A DNA stretch of 64,000 nucleotides from Tenacibaculum skagerrakense (GCF_004345825.1 NZ_SLXM01000007.1:1-64000), one strand, 5' to 3'; positions 17,578-27,037 are shown, numbered from the stretch's first letter. Notes: generated by a model from the letters alone, not told the origin. A program made the numbers and translations.

Positions 17578-18141
17578 TTGGGGAAAAAGTTTAATTTTTT
17601 TAAAGAAGCCATTGCCACAGCAAAAACATCTGGGACCATAGCACCAAGCTCTAGGTTTTTAGCTGACAGGATGTTAAAGGGTATAGATTTCGAGTCTGCT
17701 GAGCTTATTATTGAACTTGGTCCGGGTAATGGTGCAATTACAAAACATTTACTTCAAAGAATAGGTCCAAACACTACTTTGATTTGTTTTGAAATCAATG
17801 AAAACTTTTATAATGAATTGCAAAAAATCAACAATCCGCAACTTATAGTTTTAAAAGAATCTGCTGAAAATGTAAAGAAGCAAATACAGAAATTGTCATT
17901 TACAGAGTCGGATTATATAGTTTCTAGTTTACCGCTTTCTATAATTCCGAAAGAAATTTCCATGAGTATCTTAAAAAAATCTCATGAAGTTCTTAAAGAA
18001 GGTGGAAAATATATACAATTTCAATACTCTCTTAATTATTTAAAAAAGTTAAAGCAGGTCTTTGGAAAGAAAAATATTTCTATTCAATTTGAAGCTATTA
18101 ATATACCACCCGCATTCGTCTATCAATGCACCAAGAATTAA
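17578..18141 (+). CDS. SAM-dependent methyltransferase, phospholipid N-methyltransferase type
   Basis: The 187-residue protein shows the typical N-terminus of the PmtA-like group (TAKTSGTIAPSSRFLADRM, about residues 13-31) and a SAM-binding motif I, IIELGPGNGAIT (about 44-55). The post-motif PLSIIP (about 120-125) matches this group. These enzymes methylate phosphatidylethanolamine or act as rRNA-dimethylase-like proteins; the substrate cannot be fixed here. The reading frame has no ATG before residue 32, and conserved sequence begins before that, so the TTG at 17578 is the most likely start. That makes this one of the few non-ATG starts in the window. Confidence 0.75.
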   Translation: MGKKFNFFKEAIATAKTSGTIAPSSRFLADRMLKGIDFESAELIIELGPGNGAITKHLLQRIGPNTTLICFEINENFYNELQKINNPQLIVLKESAENVKKQIQKLSFTESDYIVSSLPLSIIPKEISMSILKKSHEVLKEGGKYIQFQYSLNYLKKLKQVFGKKNISIQFEAINIPPAFVYQCTKN

Positions 18142-18186
18142 TTGTGTAAAGTAACAATTAACCGTATTTCGATTTCTTATAATTCG

Positions 18187-18194
18187 TATTTTTG
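18187..18194 (+). promoter_or_regulatory. Predicted -7 box directly before hflX
   Basis: TATTTTTG matches TAnnTTTG and ends only 6 nt before the ATG at 18201. The transcript would therefore be leaderless or nearly so. Confidence 0.55.
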
Positions 18195-18200
18195 TGCCTT

Positions 18201-19391
18201 ATGATAGAAACAAGAGAAGCAATTTCCGAAAAGGCAGTTTTGATTGGAGTAATTACTCAATTACAAAATGAAGATAAAGCATTAGAGTACCTAGATGAGC
18301 TAGAGTTTTTAACGATTACTGCTGGAGGTGTACCTGTAAAAAGGTTTTTGCAAAAATTAGACAGACCGAATCCTAAAACGTTTTTAGGAACAGGAAAGTT
18401 AGATGAAGTAAAAGAATACATAGACGCTCACAATGTTGGGACGGCTATTTTTGATGATGAATTATCTCCTGCTCAATTACGAAATATTGAGCGAATATTG
18501 GATTGTAAAATATTAGATAGAACAAACTTAATTCTTGACATATTTGCTGGTAGAGCTCAAACTAGTTCAGCAAAAACTCAAGTAGAATTAGCTCAATATC
18601 AGTATTTATTACCTCGATTAACAAGAATGTGGACACACCTTGATAAACAAAAAGGAGGTATTGGTATGAGAGGTCCTGGTGAAACGGAGATAGAAACGGA
18701 TAGACGTATTATTCGTGATAAAATAACATTGTTAAAAAAGAAACTGGAGACTATTGACAGACAGATGTCTGTTCAAAGAAAAAACAGAGGTAAAATGGTT
18801 AGAGTAGCATTAGTTGGATACACTAATGTTGGTAAATCTACACTAATGAACTTAATAAGTAAAAGTGAGGTTTTTGCTGAAAACAAATTGTTTGCAACCT
18901 TAGATACCACTGTTCGAAAAGTAGTTGTTAAAAACATCCCTTTCTTACTAACTGATACGGTTGGTTTTATAAGAAAACTTCCTACACAACTGGTAGAATC
19001 TTTCAAATCTACCCTCGATGAAGTTAGAGAAGCAGACTTGATTTTACACGTTGTAGACATCTCACATCCTAATTTTGAAGACCATATATCGTCAGTAAAT
19101 GATATTTTGGTCGAAATAAATAGTGCTAATAAGCCTACAATAATGGTATTCAACAAAATCGACGCCTATATTTGTGAAACAATAGATGAAGACGATTTAG
19201 TTACAGAAAAAACGAAAGCTCATTACACATTAGAAGATTGGAAGAATAAATGGGTTAACGATTTAAGTGAGGAAGTATGTTTTATTTCGGCAGAAGAAAA
19301 AACAAATATTGAAGAGTTCAAAGAAAAAGTGTATGATGAGGTAATGAAAATTCATACTAAAATCTTCCCATATAACAACTTTTTATACTAA
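18201..19391 (+). CDS. hflX: Ribosome-associated GTPase HflX
   Basis: The 396-residue protein has the HflX layout. The N-terminal nucleotide-binding domain carries the conserved PNPKTFLGTGK and DDELSPAQLRN stretches, followed by the Arg-rich linker with GPGETEIETDRR. The GTPase domain follows, with G1 (GYTNVGKST, about residue 205), G3 (DTVGF) and G4 (NKID). HflX splits stalled or hibernating 70S ribosomes. I use the ATG at 18201; a TTG three codons upstream overlaps the -7 box. No operon partner is evident. Confidence 0.93.
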   Translation: MIETREAISEKAVLIGVITQLQNEDKALEYLDELEFLTITAGGVPVKRFLQKLDRPNPKTFLGTGKLDEVKEYIDAHNVGTAIFDDELSPAQLRNIERILDCKILDRTNLILDIFAGRAQTSSAKTQVELAQYQYLLPRLTRMWTHLDKQKGGIGMRGPGETEIETDRRIIRDKITLLKKKLETIDRQMSVQRKNRGKMVRVALVGYTNVGKSTLMNLISKSEVFAENKLFATLDTTVRKVVVKNIPFLLTDTVGFIRKLPTQLVESFKSTLDEVREADLILHVVDISHPNFEDHISSVNDILVEINSANKPTIMVFNKIDAYICETIDEDDLVTEKTKAHYTLEDWKNKWVNDLSEEVCFISAEEKTNIEEFKEKVYDEVMKIHTKIFPYNNFLY

Positions 19392-19563
19392 AACTAATTT
19401 CCTGACACTAGAATTGTCAAAAATTCATCAAGAACGATTTAAAAAGGCAAAAACTTAGCAATCAAAAATAGAAGTTATTCTCTTTGCTAGTTTTGAAATG
19501 GAACATATTTAGTGTAAAGTTGATGTTTAATTACCTTGTTTATAGATTGTTATACAAGGAGTC
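19392..19563. other. Intergenic stretch before the TonB/receptor block
   Basis: This stretch contains no open reading frame of note and no perfect TAnnTTTG box. A near match (TACCTTGT) lies at about 19532. It presumably holds the promoter and leader of the TonB-receptor block. Confidence 0.4.
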
Positions 19564-19570
19564 ATTCCCC
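19564..19570 (+). promoter_or_regulatory. C-tract in the leader of a TonB-domain gene
   Basis: ATTCCCC lies 5 nt before the ATG at 19576, in the same position as the C-tracts before the two TonB-domain genes at 13678 and 14425. Confidence 0.35.
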
Positions 19571-19575
19571 AAATT

Positions 19576-20292
19576 ATGAAAAAATTAGTAGTTTTTGCAT
19601 TAATCACTTTTTCGATTAATGTTTTTGCACAAAAGGATACTTGTGAAACACCCGATGAAGCAGTAGAAGATTTAAACAGTATAACTAAGTGTACAATTAA
19701 ACCTTCTAAGGATTCTAAAGATAAAAGAGCGAGACAAATTTCTGTTAGAGTTTCTGCACCAAAAAGACGTTTTTTAAAGAAAAGAAAGAGTTTAGTAGCA
19801 GGCGCTAGCAATTTAAGTTCTTCAGGACTAACTGAAACAAACCATTCAGATGGTATTTCTAAAACTGTTGCACTAAAAACAAATTTAGCTGCACTAACAA
19901 ATACATTGTCTAAAGAAGAAGTTAGAAGCGCTGAAAAGTTTAGTACAGTAAATGATATTCCATTATTTGCTTCTTGTAAAGGAGAACAAGGAGATGCTCA
20001 GTTAGATTGTTTTAACAATGAGATGATGAAACATATACAAGAGCATTTTAGATATCCAGATGATGCATTAGTGAATAAGGTACAAGGTGAGGTTTGGGTA
20101 CGATTTATTATAGATAAAGACGGAAATGTTACCAACATAAAAGCGCTAGGTCCAAAAGGTGCTAAAATTTTAAATGATGAAGCCATTCGTGTAGTTTCAA
20201 ACCTACCTAAATTTATTCCTGGAGTTAAAGATGGTAAGACTACTTCTGTAAAATATGGCTTCCCAATAAACTTCTCTTTGGAGGATAACTAA
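19576..20292 (+). CDS. TonB C-terminal-domain protein 3 with DLNSITKC module
   Basis: The 238-residue protein has a signal peptide (about 1-18, ending VFAQ). It then has the shared N-terminal module: TCETP, VEDLNSITKC, RQISVRVS and RRFLKKRK. After a linker rich in Ser, Thr, Leu and Ala comes a TonB C-terminal domain with FRYPDDA and GEVWVRFIIDKDGNV. The FASCKG...LDCF cysteine pair precedes that domain. It is followed after 51 nt by a TonB-dependent receptor, and the same arrangement recurs at 23354-26976. This suggests a dedicated partner for that receptor. There is no Pro-rich linker and no obvious uncleaved membrane anchor. Confidence 0.82.
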   Translation: MKKLVVFALITFSINVFAQKDTCETPDEAVEDLNSITKCTIKPSKDSKDKRARQISVRVSAPKRRFLKKRKSLVAGASNLSSSGLTETNHSDGISKTVALKTNLAALTNTLSKEEVRSAEKFSTVNDIPLFASCKGEQGDAQLDCFNNEMMKHIQEHFRYPDDALVNKVQGEVWVRFIIDKDGNVTNIKALGPKGAKILNDEAIRVVSNLPKFIPGVKDGKTTSVKYGFPINFSLEDN

Positions 20293-20343
20293 ATTTTTCT
20301 TACTTTAAGAAAGCAAAAAATCAATGTAATCAAACTATTAATT

Positions 20344-23199
20344 ATGGTCAGAAAAGTACTTCTACTGTTATTTTGTGCAGTAAATTTTACACTCTTGGCA
20401 CAGAACAAACTGTCAGGGTTAGTATTTGATGAATATTTGGAACCATTTCCTGGTGCCACAATTACATCAAGTGAAGGAACATCGGTAATTTCTAATATAG
20501 ATGGAGAGTTTACCATCAATGTTAAGAAATTTCCTGTAACGTTAAACGTAACTTCTGTTGGATTTCAAAGCGAAATTGTCGAAGTAACAAGTATGTCTGA
20601 TGACTTAAATGTTATTTTAAAAGAAGCATTTGTTTTAGACCAAGTAGTTATCTCTGCTTCTAGAACTCCTGAACGAGTAATGGAATCACCTGTAACTATT
20701 GAGAGAATTGATGGTAAGTATATTAAAAGAACTGCATCTCCAAATTTTTATGAAAGTTTAAGTAATTTAAAAGGAATCAACATCTTAGGTAATAGTTTTT
20801 CCATTAAAATTATAACTTCAAATAGAGGTTTTGGAAACACATTAAACAACCGATTTGTTCAGTTAGTTGACGGTGTAGATCAGGCAGTTCCAATTTTTGA
20901 TTATTCGTTAGGTAACATTATAGGTTTAAATGAATTAGATGTTAAAAACGTCGAGATTCTGCCAGGTGCAGCTTCAGCATTATATGGGGCTAACGCCTTC
21001 AATGGTATCTTATTAATGACAAGTAAAAATCCATTTGATGATCATGGGGTAAGTACTTACTTTAAGTCAGGTGTTACTACTCAAGAAGATAGAGGGGCTT
21101 ATGCGTTTTATGATGTAGGAGCTAGAATGGCATACAAATTCAGTGAACATTTTGCTGCAAAAGCAAATATCGTTTACACTAAAGGTGAAGAATGGCATGC
21201 AAGAGATTATAGAAACACCTCTGGTCAAGGAGGTAGAATTATCTCTGGAACAAGTCATGCTGACGATGTAGGATATGATGGTGTAAATATATATGGTGAT
21301 GAAATAGGATTTAATTTACGAGACATTATTAGAAGTCTTGAAAATAGAGGTCAGTTACTACCTAACGGACAACCAATACCTGCTGGAAGTTGGTTAAATG
21401 TTGATAACGTTAATGTGTCTAGAGTAGGTTACCGAGAAGAAAATCTATTAGATTTAGATACCAAAACTTTGAATTTTAGTACCGATTTACATTTTAGACC
21501 ATGGGGTAAAAATTCAGCTGAAATTATATTAGGTTCTAAACTAAGTTTATCTGATAACTTAATTCATGCTAGTAACAGATATAGCCAGCGTCAAGGATTT
21601 ATGGAGCAGTATAAGCTAGAGGTAAAAGGTAAAAATTACTTTGTAAGAGGGTATTATACTGAAAATGATGCGGGAAATACTATGGATGGAAGACTTGCAG
21701 GTATTTTTATAGCTAATGAATGGAAAGATCATGCAACGTATTTTGGAGAGTATGGAGTTGCTTACTTAGCTTCAATCTTTACTGGAGCTACGAACGACCA
21801 AGCTCATGCTTTTGCAAGACAAGTTTCTGAAAGTGGAAGATTAGAGCCTGGAACACCAGAATATATTGCAAGTTTAAATAGAGCTAAAAATACTCCAATT
21901 AGTGAAGGAGGAGCAAAATTAATTGATCAAACTGGGTATTACCACGCTGATGCAAATTGGAATTTATCAGATTATTTTGATTTCGCTAATATTCAAGTTG
22001 GAGGTAGTTTTAGAAGTTACGCACTAGACTCTCAAGGACAGGTTTATACTGATGATGATGGAGTTTTAAGACATCGTTTATATGGGGTTTATGCTCAAGT
22101 TCAGAAAAAGTTTAAAGATGATAGATTAAAACTTACTGCTACAGCTCGTTTTGATAAAGCAAGAAACTTTGAAGGAAAATTTTCTCCTAGAGCAACACTT
22201 TCATACGCTGTTGGTGAGAGAAGAGATCATAACTTTAGAATTGGTTTCCAAACAGCCTTCCGTAACCCAACATCTCAAGATCAGTATTTAGGATTACAAT
22301 TAGGAGATAGAGTGTTTTTAGGTACGGTTGAGGAAAACTTAACCAGAGAGGTAACAGTTACTCCATATCGTTCAAATCCAGCTATTTTAGCAACATTAAC
22401 AGGTGAAAATGCATTTAATAATTCATTTACAGCAGAATCTGTTGATGCTTTTTTAGCGGATGTAAGACTAGGAAATACACCAGACGTAAGCTTATTAGAA
22501 AAAGCAGAATTAGAAACAATACGCCCTGAAACAGTGCAATCTTTTGAATTAGGATACAGGGGAGCAGTTGATTTAGCAGGAAAGCTTTTCGAATTTGACC
22601 TTGTTGGATACTATAACTTCCATGAAGATTTCTTAACAACTAAAGAGGTATTTGCTCCTTTTTATGGAGATGTAAATAACCCTTCAACTCCAGATTCAAC
22701 TCCAGGTACAGAAGCAGGAACTGCAGTTGTTAGAAATGACATGTTACGTTATGTTTTAAGAACAAATACAAATTCTAAAATAGATACTTACGGGTTTGCA
22801 GCTGGATTCTCAACAAAAATTTTAGGAGGATTTGATTTTGGTGGAAGTTATACGTTTTCAGATTTTAAAGTAGACGCAGATAATATTGATTTTAGACCTT
22901 CTTTTAACACACCTAAACATCAGGTTAAATTACAGTTAGGTCATGAAAGATTATTTAAAAATTTTGGTTTTGGTGTAAATGCTAGATGGCAAGATGAATT
23001 CTTATATCAGTCAAGATTTATAGAAGCATTGGTGGAAGATAGATTAGTGTTAGATGCACAATTAAGTTTAGGATTTCCTAAGTTAAAATCACAAATTAAA
23101 GTTGGAGGTACAAACTTAACAGGAGAAAATTACACTACTGTTCCTGGTGCAGGTATTATTGGATCTCAGTATTATATCTCTTGGACAATAAATAATTAA
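20344..23199 (+). CDS. TonB-dependent outer-membrane receptor 1
   Basis: The 951-residue protein has a signal peptide (about 1-20), then a carboxypeptidase-D-regulatory-like beta domain (about 22-93), then a TonB-box-like VVISA at 101-105. A plug domain with NVEILPGAASALYGANAFNG follows, then a 22-strand-type barrel ending in YYISWTINN. Receptors of this type import substrates across the outer membrane using TonB energy. No susD-like gene follows, which argues against a glycan-utilisation SusCD pair. It forms a two-gene module with the TonB-domain gene upstream and is clearly paralogous to the receptor at 24127. The substrate is unknown. Confidence 0.92.
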   Translation: MVRKVLLLLFCAVNFTLLAQNKLSGLVFDEYLEPFPGATITSSEGTSVISNIDGEFTINVKKFPVTLNVTSVGFQSEIVEVTSMSDDLNVILKEAFVLDQVVISASRTPERVMESPVTIERIDGKYIKRTASPNFYESLSNLKGINILGNSFSIKIITSNRGFGNTLNNRFVQLVDGVDQAVPIFDYSLGNIIGLNELDVKNVEILPGAASALYGANAFNGILLMTSKNPFDDHGVSTYFKSGVTTQEDRGAYAFYDVGARMAYKFSEHFAAKANIVYTKGEEWHARDYRNTSGQGGRIISGTSHADDVGYDGVNIYGDEIGFNLRDIIRSLENRGQLLPNGQPIPAGSWLNVDNVNVSRVGYREENLLDLDTKTLNFSTDLHFRPWGKNSAEIILGSKLSLSDNLIHASNRYSQRQGFMEQYKLEVKGKNYFVRGYYTENDAGNTMDGRLAGIFIANEWKDHATYFGEYGVAYLASIFTGATNDQAHAFARQVSESGRLEPGTPEYIASLNRAKNTPISEGGAKLIDQTGYYHADANWNLSDYFDFANIQVGGSFRSYALDSQGQVYTDDDGVLRHRLYGVYAQVQKKFKDDRLKLTATARFDKARNFEGKFSPRATLSYAVGERRDHNFRIGFQTAFRNPTSQDQYLGLQLGDRVFLGTVEENLTREVTVTPYRSNPAILATLTGENAFNNSFTAESVDAFLADVRLGNTPDVSLLEKAELETIRPETVQSFELGYRGAVDLAGKLFEFDLVGYYNFHEDFLTTKEVFAPFYGDVNNPSTPDSTPGTEAGTAVVRNDMLRYVLRTNTNSKIDTYGFAAGFSTKILGGFDFGGSYTFSDFKVDADNIDFRPSFNTPKHQVKLQLGHERLFKNFGFGVNARWQDEFLYQSRFIEALVEDRLVLDAQLSLGFPKLKSQIKVGGTNLTGENYTTVPGAGIIGSQYYISWTINN

Positions 23200-23221
23200 T
23201 AGTCAAAAACATAGATAGAAT

Positions 23222-23252
23222 AAAGGTTGGCAATTTTGTCAGCCTTTTTTTT
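23222..23252 (+). terminator. Terminator after receptor 1
   Basis: AAAGGTTGGCAA pairs with TTGTCAGCCTTT with two G-T pairs, followed by a T-run. It separates the first TonB-receptor module from the second. Confidence 0.75.
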
Positions 23253-23294
23253 GTTAAAAAAAGCATAAAATTTAAAAGATATTCAAAAAAACTG

Positions 23295-23302
23295 TATTTT
23301 TG
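23295..23302 (+). promoter_or_regulatory. Predicted -7 box for the second TonB-receptor module
   Basis: TATTTTTG matches TAnnTTTG. It lies 51 nt before the ATG at 23354, so the leader is about 45 nt and begins near CATCCCAAA, again with a short C-tract. Confidence 0.6.
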
Positions 23303-23353
23303 CATCCCAAATTTAAACCAAAAACTAACAACTACGTAATTAATTTTGAATAT

Positions 23354-24097
23354 ATGAAAATAAAAGTACTAGTAGTCGTATTGTTAGCCTCCCTTAACCT
23401 ATTTGGTCAAGAATCTTGTGAAACTCCCAAAGAAAACGATATTCAAGACCTTAACAGCATTAGTGTAACTAAATGCTCAATCAAACCTTCTGAAAAAGGA
23501 AAAAGCAAAAGAACCCGACAAATTACTGTAAGGGTATCTGCTTCTAAAAGATTCCTGAAAAAGAGACAAGTAGCAAAAAAGCAAGCAGTTGCAAGTACTA
23601 CTTCTCTTAATACATCAGGAGTTTCAGAAATTGCTACAACTCCTAGCATTTCAAGCTCACTTTCTTTAAAGAAAAAAAGTGCTGCAACAGATATCGCAGC
23701 TTTAACAAATAGCTTATCTGAGGAAGAAGTAAGAAAAGCTGAAAGATTTACAACAGTAGATGAATTACCATTGTTTGCGGGTTGTAAAAAAGCAAAAAAA
23801 GGAGACATGATTGATTGTTTCAACGAAGAAATGATTAAGCATATCAACAAACATTTCAGATACCCAGCCGAAGCTGTATCCAATATGGTGCAAGGTGAAG
23901 TGTGGGTTCGTTTTATTATTGACTCTAATGGTGATGTTAGAAACATTAAAACATTAGGACCAGATAATGCTGAAATTTTAGATGAAGAAGCAAAAAGAGT
24001 AGTGTCACAATTAACAGCATTTGTTCCAGCTCAAAAGGATGGAAAACCTGTTGCTGTTAAATATGGTTTCCCTATTAACTTTTCATTAGAAGAATAA
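23354..24097 (+). CDS. TonB C-terminal-domain protein 4 with DLNSISVTKC module
   Basis: The 247-residue protein has a signal peptide (about 1-17, ending LFGQ) and the shared module SCETP, IQDLNSISVTKC, RQITVRVS and RFLKKRQ. The C-terminal TonB domain (FRYPAEA, GEVWVRFIIDSNGDV) is close to that of protein 3. The FAGCKK...IDCF cysteine pair is present. I use the ATG at 23354; an in-frame TTG further upstream is part of the -7 box. It pairs with the receptor 29 nt downstream. Proteins 3 and 4 and their receptors are evidently a duplicated module. Confidence 0.83.
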   Translation: MKIKVLVVVLLASLNLFGQESCETPKENDIQDLNSISVTKCSIKPSEKGKSKRTRQITVRVSASKRFLKKRQVAKKQAVASTTSLNTSGVSEIATTPSISSSLSLKKKSAATDIAALTNSLSEEEVRKAERFTTVDELPLFAGCKKAKKGDMIDCFNEEMIKHINKHFRYPAEAVSNMVQGEVWVRFIIDSNGDVRNIKTLGPDNAEILDEEAKRVVSQLTAFVPAQKDGKPVAVKYGFPINFSLEE

Positions 24098-24126
24098 TAA
24101 TTTACAATCCCTAAACAACAATCCCA

Positions 24127-26976
24127 ATGTTTAAAAAGCAATTATTAGTAATTGTTTTTACCTTAAGTGCTATTGCAAATTTTGCACAGGTAAAAATTAA
24201 TGGTGTAGTTTACAATGAATATTTAGAGCCTTTTTATGGAGCTAAAATTGTAAGTGGTTCAGAAACTACAGCATCAAACGACAACGGAGAATTTACCATT
24301 ACTGTTAAAGGTAGTTTTCCTCAAACAATAACTGTTTCGGCTTTCGGTCATCAAACAGAAATTGTAGAAATCACAAGAGCAAACCAAAAAGTAAATGTAA
24401 TTTTAAAAGAAAATTTACTTTTAGATCAGGTAGTAATCTCGGCATCGAGAGTTCCTGAAAGAATCATCGAATCTCCAGTAACTATCGAGAGATTTGGATT
24501 AACTGATATTAGAAAAACATCATCTAACTCTTTTTACGATGGATTAACAAACCTTAAAGGTGTGCAATCAAGAGAATTAGGTTACGGATTTAAGTCTATC
24601 AACACTAGAGGTTTTTCTGATTTTTCAAACTCTAGGTTCGTACAAATGGTAGACGGAATGGATACTGCTGCTCCAGCATTAAACTTTAGTGCGGGTAACT
24701 TATCAGGAGTATCTGAGTTAGATATTAATAATGTTGAAATCCTACCGGGTGCATCATCTGCATTATATGGGGCGAACGCCTATAATGGTGTGTTATTAAT
24801 GAACACAAAAAACCCATTCGACTTTACTGGAATCAGTACAATGTTTAAGTCAGGATTTACAAATCAAGAGTTAGCTGGAACTAACAAGTTTTATGACTTT
24901 GCTGCTAGAATGGCGTACAGATTTAGTGATGCTTTCGCTGCTAAAGTTAACTTTTCATATTTCCAAGCGCACGAATGGTTAGCTAACGATACTAGAAATA
25001 AATTAATTGATACAGGCGAAATTGCTGAAGGAAGCATTAACAATCCATTAAATTACAATGGAATTAATTTGTATGGAGACGAATTTAACAACAGTATCAG
25101 TGTTCAAAATATAGGAATCAATTTCTTTAACGTTTTGTTACCGCAGGATGCTAGAGTTTATCGTACTGGATATGCAGAAAGAGATATATTAGTTGACGAA
25201 AAAGCAAATAACTTAAGATTCTCTGCGTCTTTTCACTACAGACCATTTGAAGATAATAGATTAGAATTAATCTTCTCTACTAGAATGGCAAGAGGGAATG
25301 GTTTATTACAAGGAAACGATTCAAGATATTCTCAGAGAGAGTATTCTATTGGACAATCTAAGTTTGAAGTGAAAGGTGAAAACTTTTATGTTAGAGCATA
25401 TCATACAAGAAATGATGCAGGAAACAGTTATAGTTTAGATGCTACAGGTGCGGTACTTACTGCAAGATCTCAAGCTAACAACTTAGTTGGTAGTTGGGGA
25501 GTTGATTACTTACTTGGTTTAAGTAATAACGGTGTAGATTGGAATAACTTAACTGCTGATATTTCTATTTTAGAAGCAGCAAGAGAATATGCAGATAGCT
25601 TTGGTTTGCAACCAGGAACACCTGAATTTAAACAAGCATTTGATGATGTTAGATCTACGTTAATTACTGAAGGAGGTAGTAGAATTTTTGATAGAAGTTC
25701 TTATGTACATGCTGATGGTAATTATAACTTTAAGAGTTTATTAAATGATTGGGCTGATGTTCAAGTAGGAGGATCTTTCAGACAATATAATCCAGATTCT
25801 AGAGGAACAATCTTTAATGATGCAGATCAAACAATTCGAGTAGAAGAGTATGGTTTTTATTCTCAGATTCAAAAGAAGTTCTTTGACGAAAGATTAAAGT
25901 TAACAGCATCTGTTCGTTATGATAAATCTCAAAACTTTGATGGGAATTATTCACCTCGTTTTGCTGTAAACTATGCATTAGGAGAAGATAAGAACCATAT
26001 TGTTAGAGCTTCTTACCAAACAGGTTTTAGAAACCCAACTATTCAGGAGCAATATTTATTTAACCAACCAGGAAGAAAAATCAATTTAGGTACTTCATGG
26101 GCTAACTTAAATACGTTAGATGTTCAAGGAATTACTGGAGACGATATTATTAATAATTCATTATTAACGCGTACTGTATTCCCAGATGATACTAATTATC
26201 AAGGACCACTTTATCAAAAGTCTACTTATACAGCTATTGTACCTGAAGAAGTAAAAACTATTGAATTAGGATATAGAAGTATGTTCCCTATTACAGATAC
26301 AAACAATATTAGTATCGATGTAAACGGATTCTACAGTATTCATAATGATTTTGTATTCTTCCAAGATATCTTAACTCCTACTGCAGGAAAGGTACTTCCT
26401 TTCGGAAATACTCCAGTAACAGCAACTCAGTTACAAGATCCTAACGTCGCTAACGGATTTATTGATCCAGCTACTAATGTTTTAGTTTTAGATGCAGAAG
26501 CATTAAACTCTAACTTACAAGAATTTAATATTGTAACTAATAGTAAATCTGTAGTTAATTCTTACGGAGCAAGTATTGCAGTAAACACAAAAGTATTTAA
26601 TCGTTTTGACTTAGGTTTAAGCTACGATTACATTAATTTCTCTTTTGATGATAAGGATTTAGGTCTTTTCGAACCAAACTTTAACACGCCAAAGCATACA
26701 TTCAAAGCACAATTAGGAAATGAAAACCTATTTAAAAACTTTGGATTTAATGTAAGCGGAAGATGGTTAGATGAGTACAGATGGGTATCTACATTTGTAA
26801 AAGGAAATGTTGATGCAAGAACTGTAATTGACGCACAGTTAAATTATAGAATTCCATCAATCAAATCTAGATTCAAAATTGGAGGAACTAACTTATTTGG
26901 AGACGAGTATTTTGTTGCTCCTGGTACAGGACAAATTGGACAGACATATTACATTTCTTGGACAATTAACGACTAA
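24127..26976 (+). CDS. TonB-dependent outer-membrane receptor 2
   Basis: The 949-residue protein has a signal peptide (about 1-19, ending NFAQ), a carboxypeptidase-regulatory-like domain, a TonB-box-like LDQVVISASR segment, a plug with VEILPGASSALYGANAYNG, and a barrel ending in YYISWTIND. It is paralogous to receptor 1 along its whole length, with the largest differences in the predicted barrel loops, which suggests different ligands. The gene is 29 nt after TonB-domain gene 4 and is followed by a strong palindromic terminator. The leader carries ATCCC directly before the ATG. Confidence 0.92.
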   Translation: MFKKQLLVIVFTLSAIANFAQVKINGVVYNEYLEPFYGAKIVSGSETTASNDNGEFTITVKGSFPQTITVSAFGHQTEIVEITRANQKVNVILKENLLLDQVVISASRVPERIIESPVTIERFGLTDIRKTSSNSFYDGLTNLKGVQSRELGYGFKSINTRGFSDFSNSRFVQMVDGMDTAAPALNFSAGNLSGVSELDINNVEILPGASSALYGANAYNGVLLMNTKNPFDFTGISTMFKSGFTNQELAGTNKFYDFAARMAYRFSDAFAAKVNFSYFQAHEWLANDTRNKLIDTGEIAEGSINNPLNYNGINLYGDEFNNSISVQNIGINFFNVLLPQDARVYRTGYAERDILVDEKANNLRFSASFHYRPFEDNRLELIFSTRMARGNGLLQGNDSRYSQREYSIGQSKFEVKGENFYVRAYHTRNDAGNSYSLDATGAVLTARSQANNLVGSWGVDYLLGLSNNGVDWNNLTADISILEAAREYADSFGLQPGTPEFKQAFDDVRSTLITEGGSRIFDRSSYVHADGNYNFKSLLNDWADVQVGGSFRQYNPDSRGTIFNDADQTIRVEEYGFYSQIQKKFFDERLKLTASVRYDKSQNFDGNYSPRFAVNYALGEDKNHIVRASYQTGFRNPTIQEQYLFNQPGRKINLGTSWANLNTLDVQGITGDDIINNSLLTRTVFPDDTNYQGPLYQKSTYTAIVPEEVKTIELGYRSMFPITDTNNISIDVNGFYSIHNDFVFFQDILTPTAGKVLPFGNTPVTATQLQDPNVANGFIDPATNVLVLDAEALNSNLQEFNIVTNSKSVVNSYGASIAVNTKVFNRFDLGLSYDYINFSFDDKDLGLFEPNFNTPKHTFKAQLGNENLFKNFGFNVSGRWLDEYRWVSTFVKGNVDARTVIDAQLNYRIPSIKSRFKIGGTNLFGDEYFVAPGTGQIGQTYYISWTIND

Positions 26977-27000
26977 GAAAATAGTAAATAGCATAAAACA

Positions 27001-27037
27001 AATAACCCAGAGAAATTTCTCTGGGTTATTTGTTTTT
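27001..27037 (+). terminator. Terminator after receptor 2 (30-bp perfect palindrome)
   Basis: AATAACCCAGAGAAA and TTTCTCTGGGTTATT form a perfect 15+15 inverted repeat without spacer, followed by TTGTTTTT. It lies between convergent genes and may stop transcription from both sides. Confidence 0.8.

Noticed and set aside
20986-20991. GGGGCT in the receptor gene as pairing target of the AGCCCC small-RNA loop
   Set aside because: Six bases inside a coding region that encodes the conserved plug motif YGANAFNG; the match is explained by codon constraint and is too short to claim.
23300-23353. Longer N-terminus for the TonB-domain protein at 23354
   Set aside because: The upstream TTG is part of a TATTTTTG promoter box, and the signal peptide begins properly at the internal ATG.
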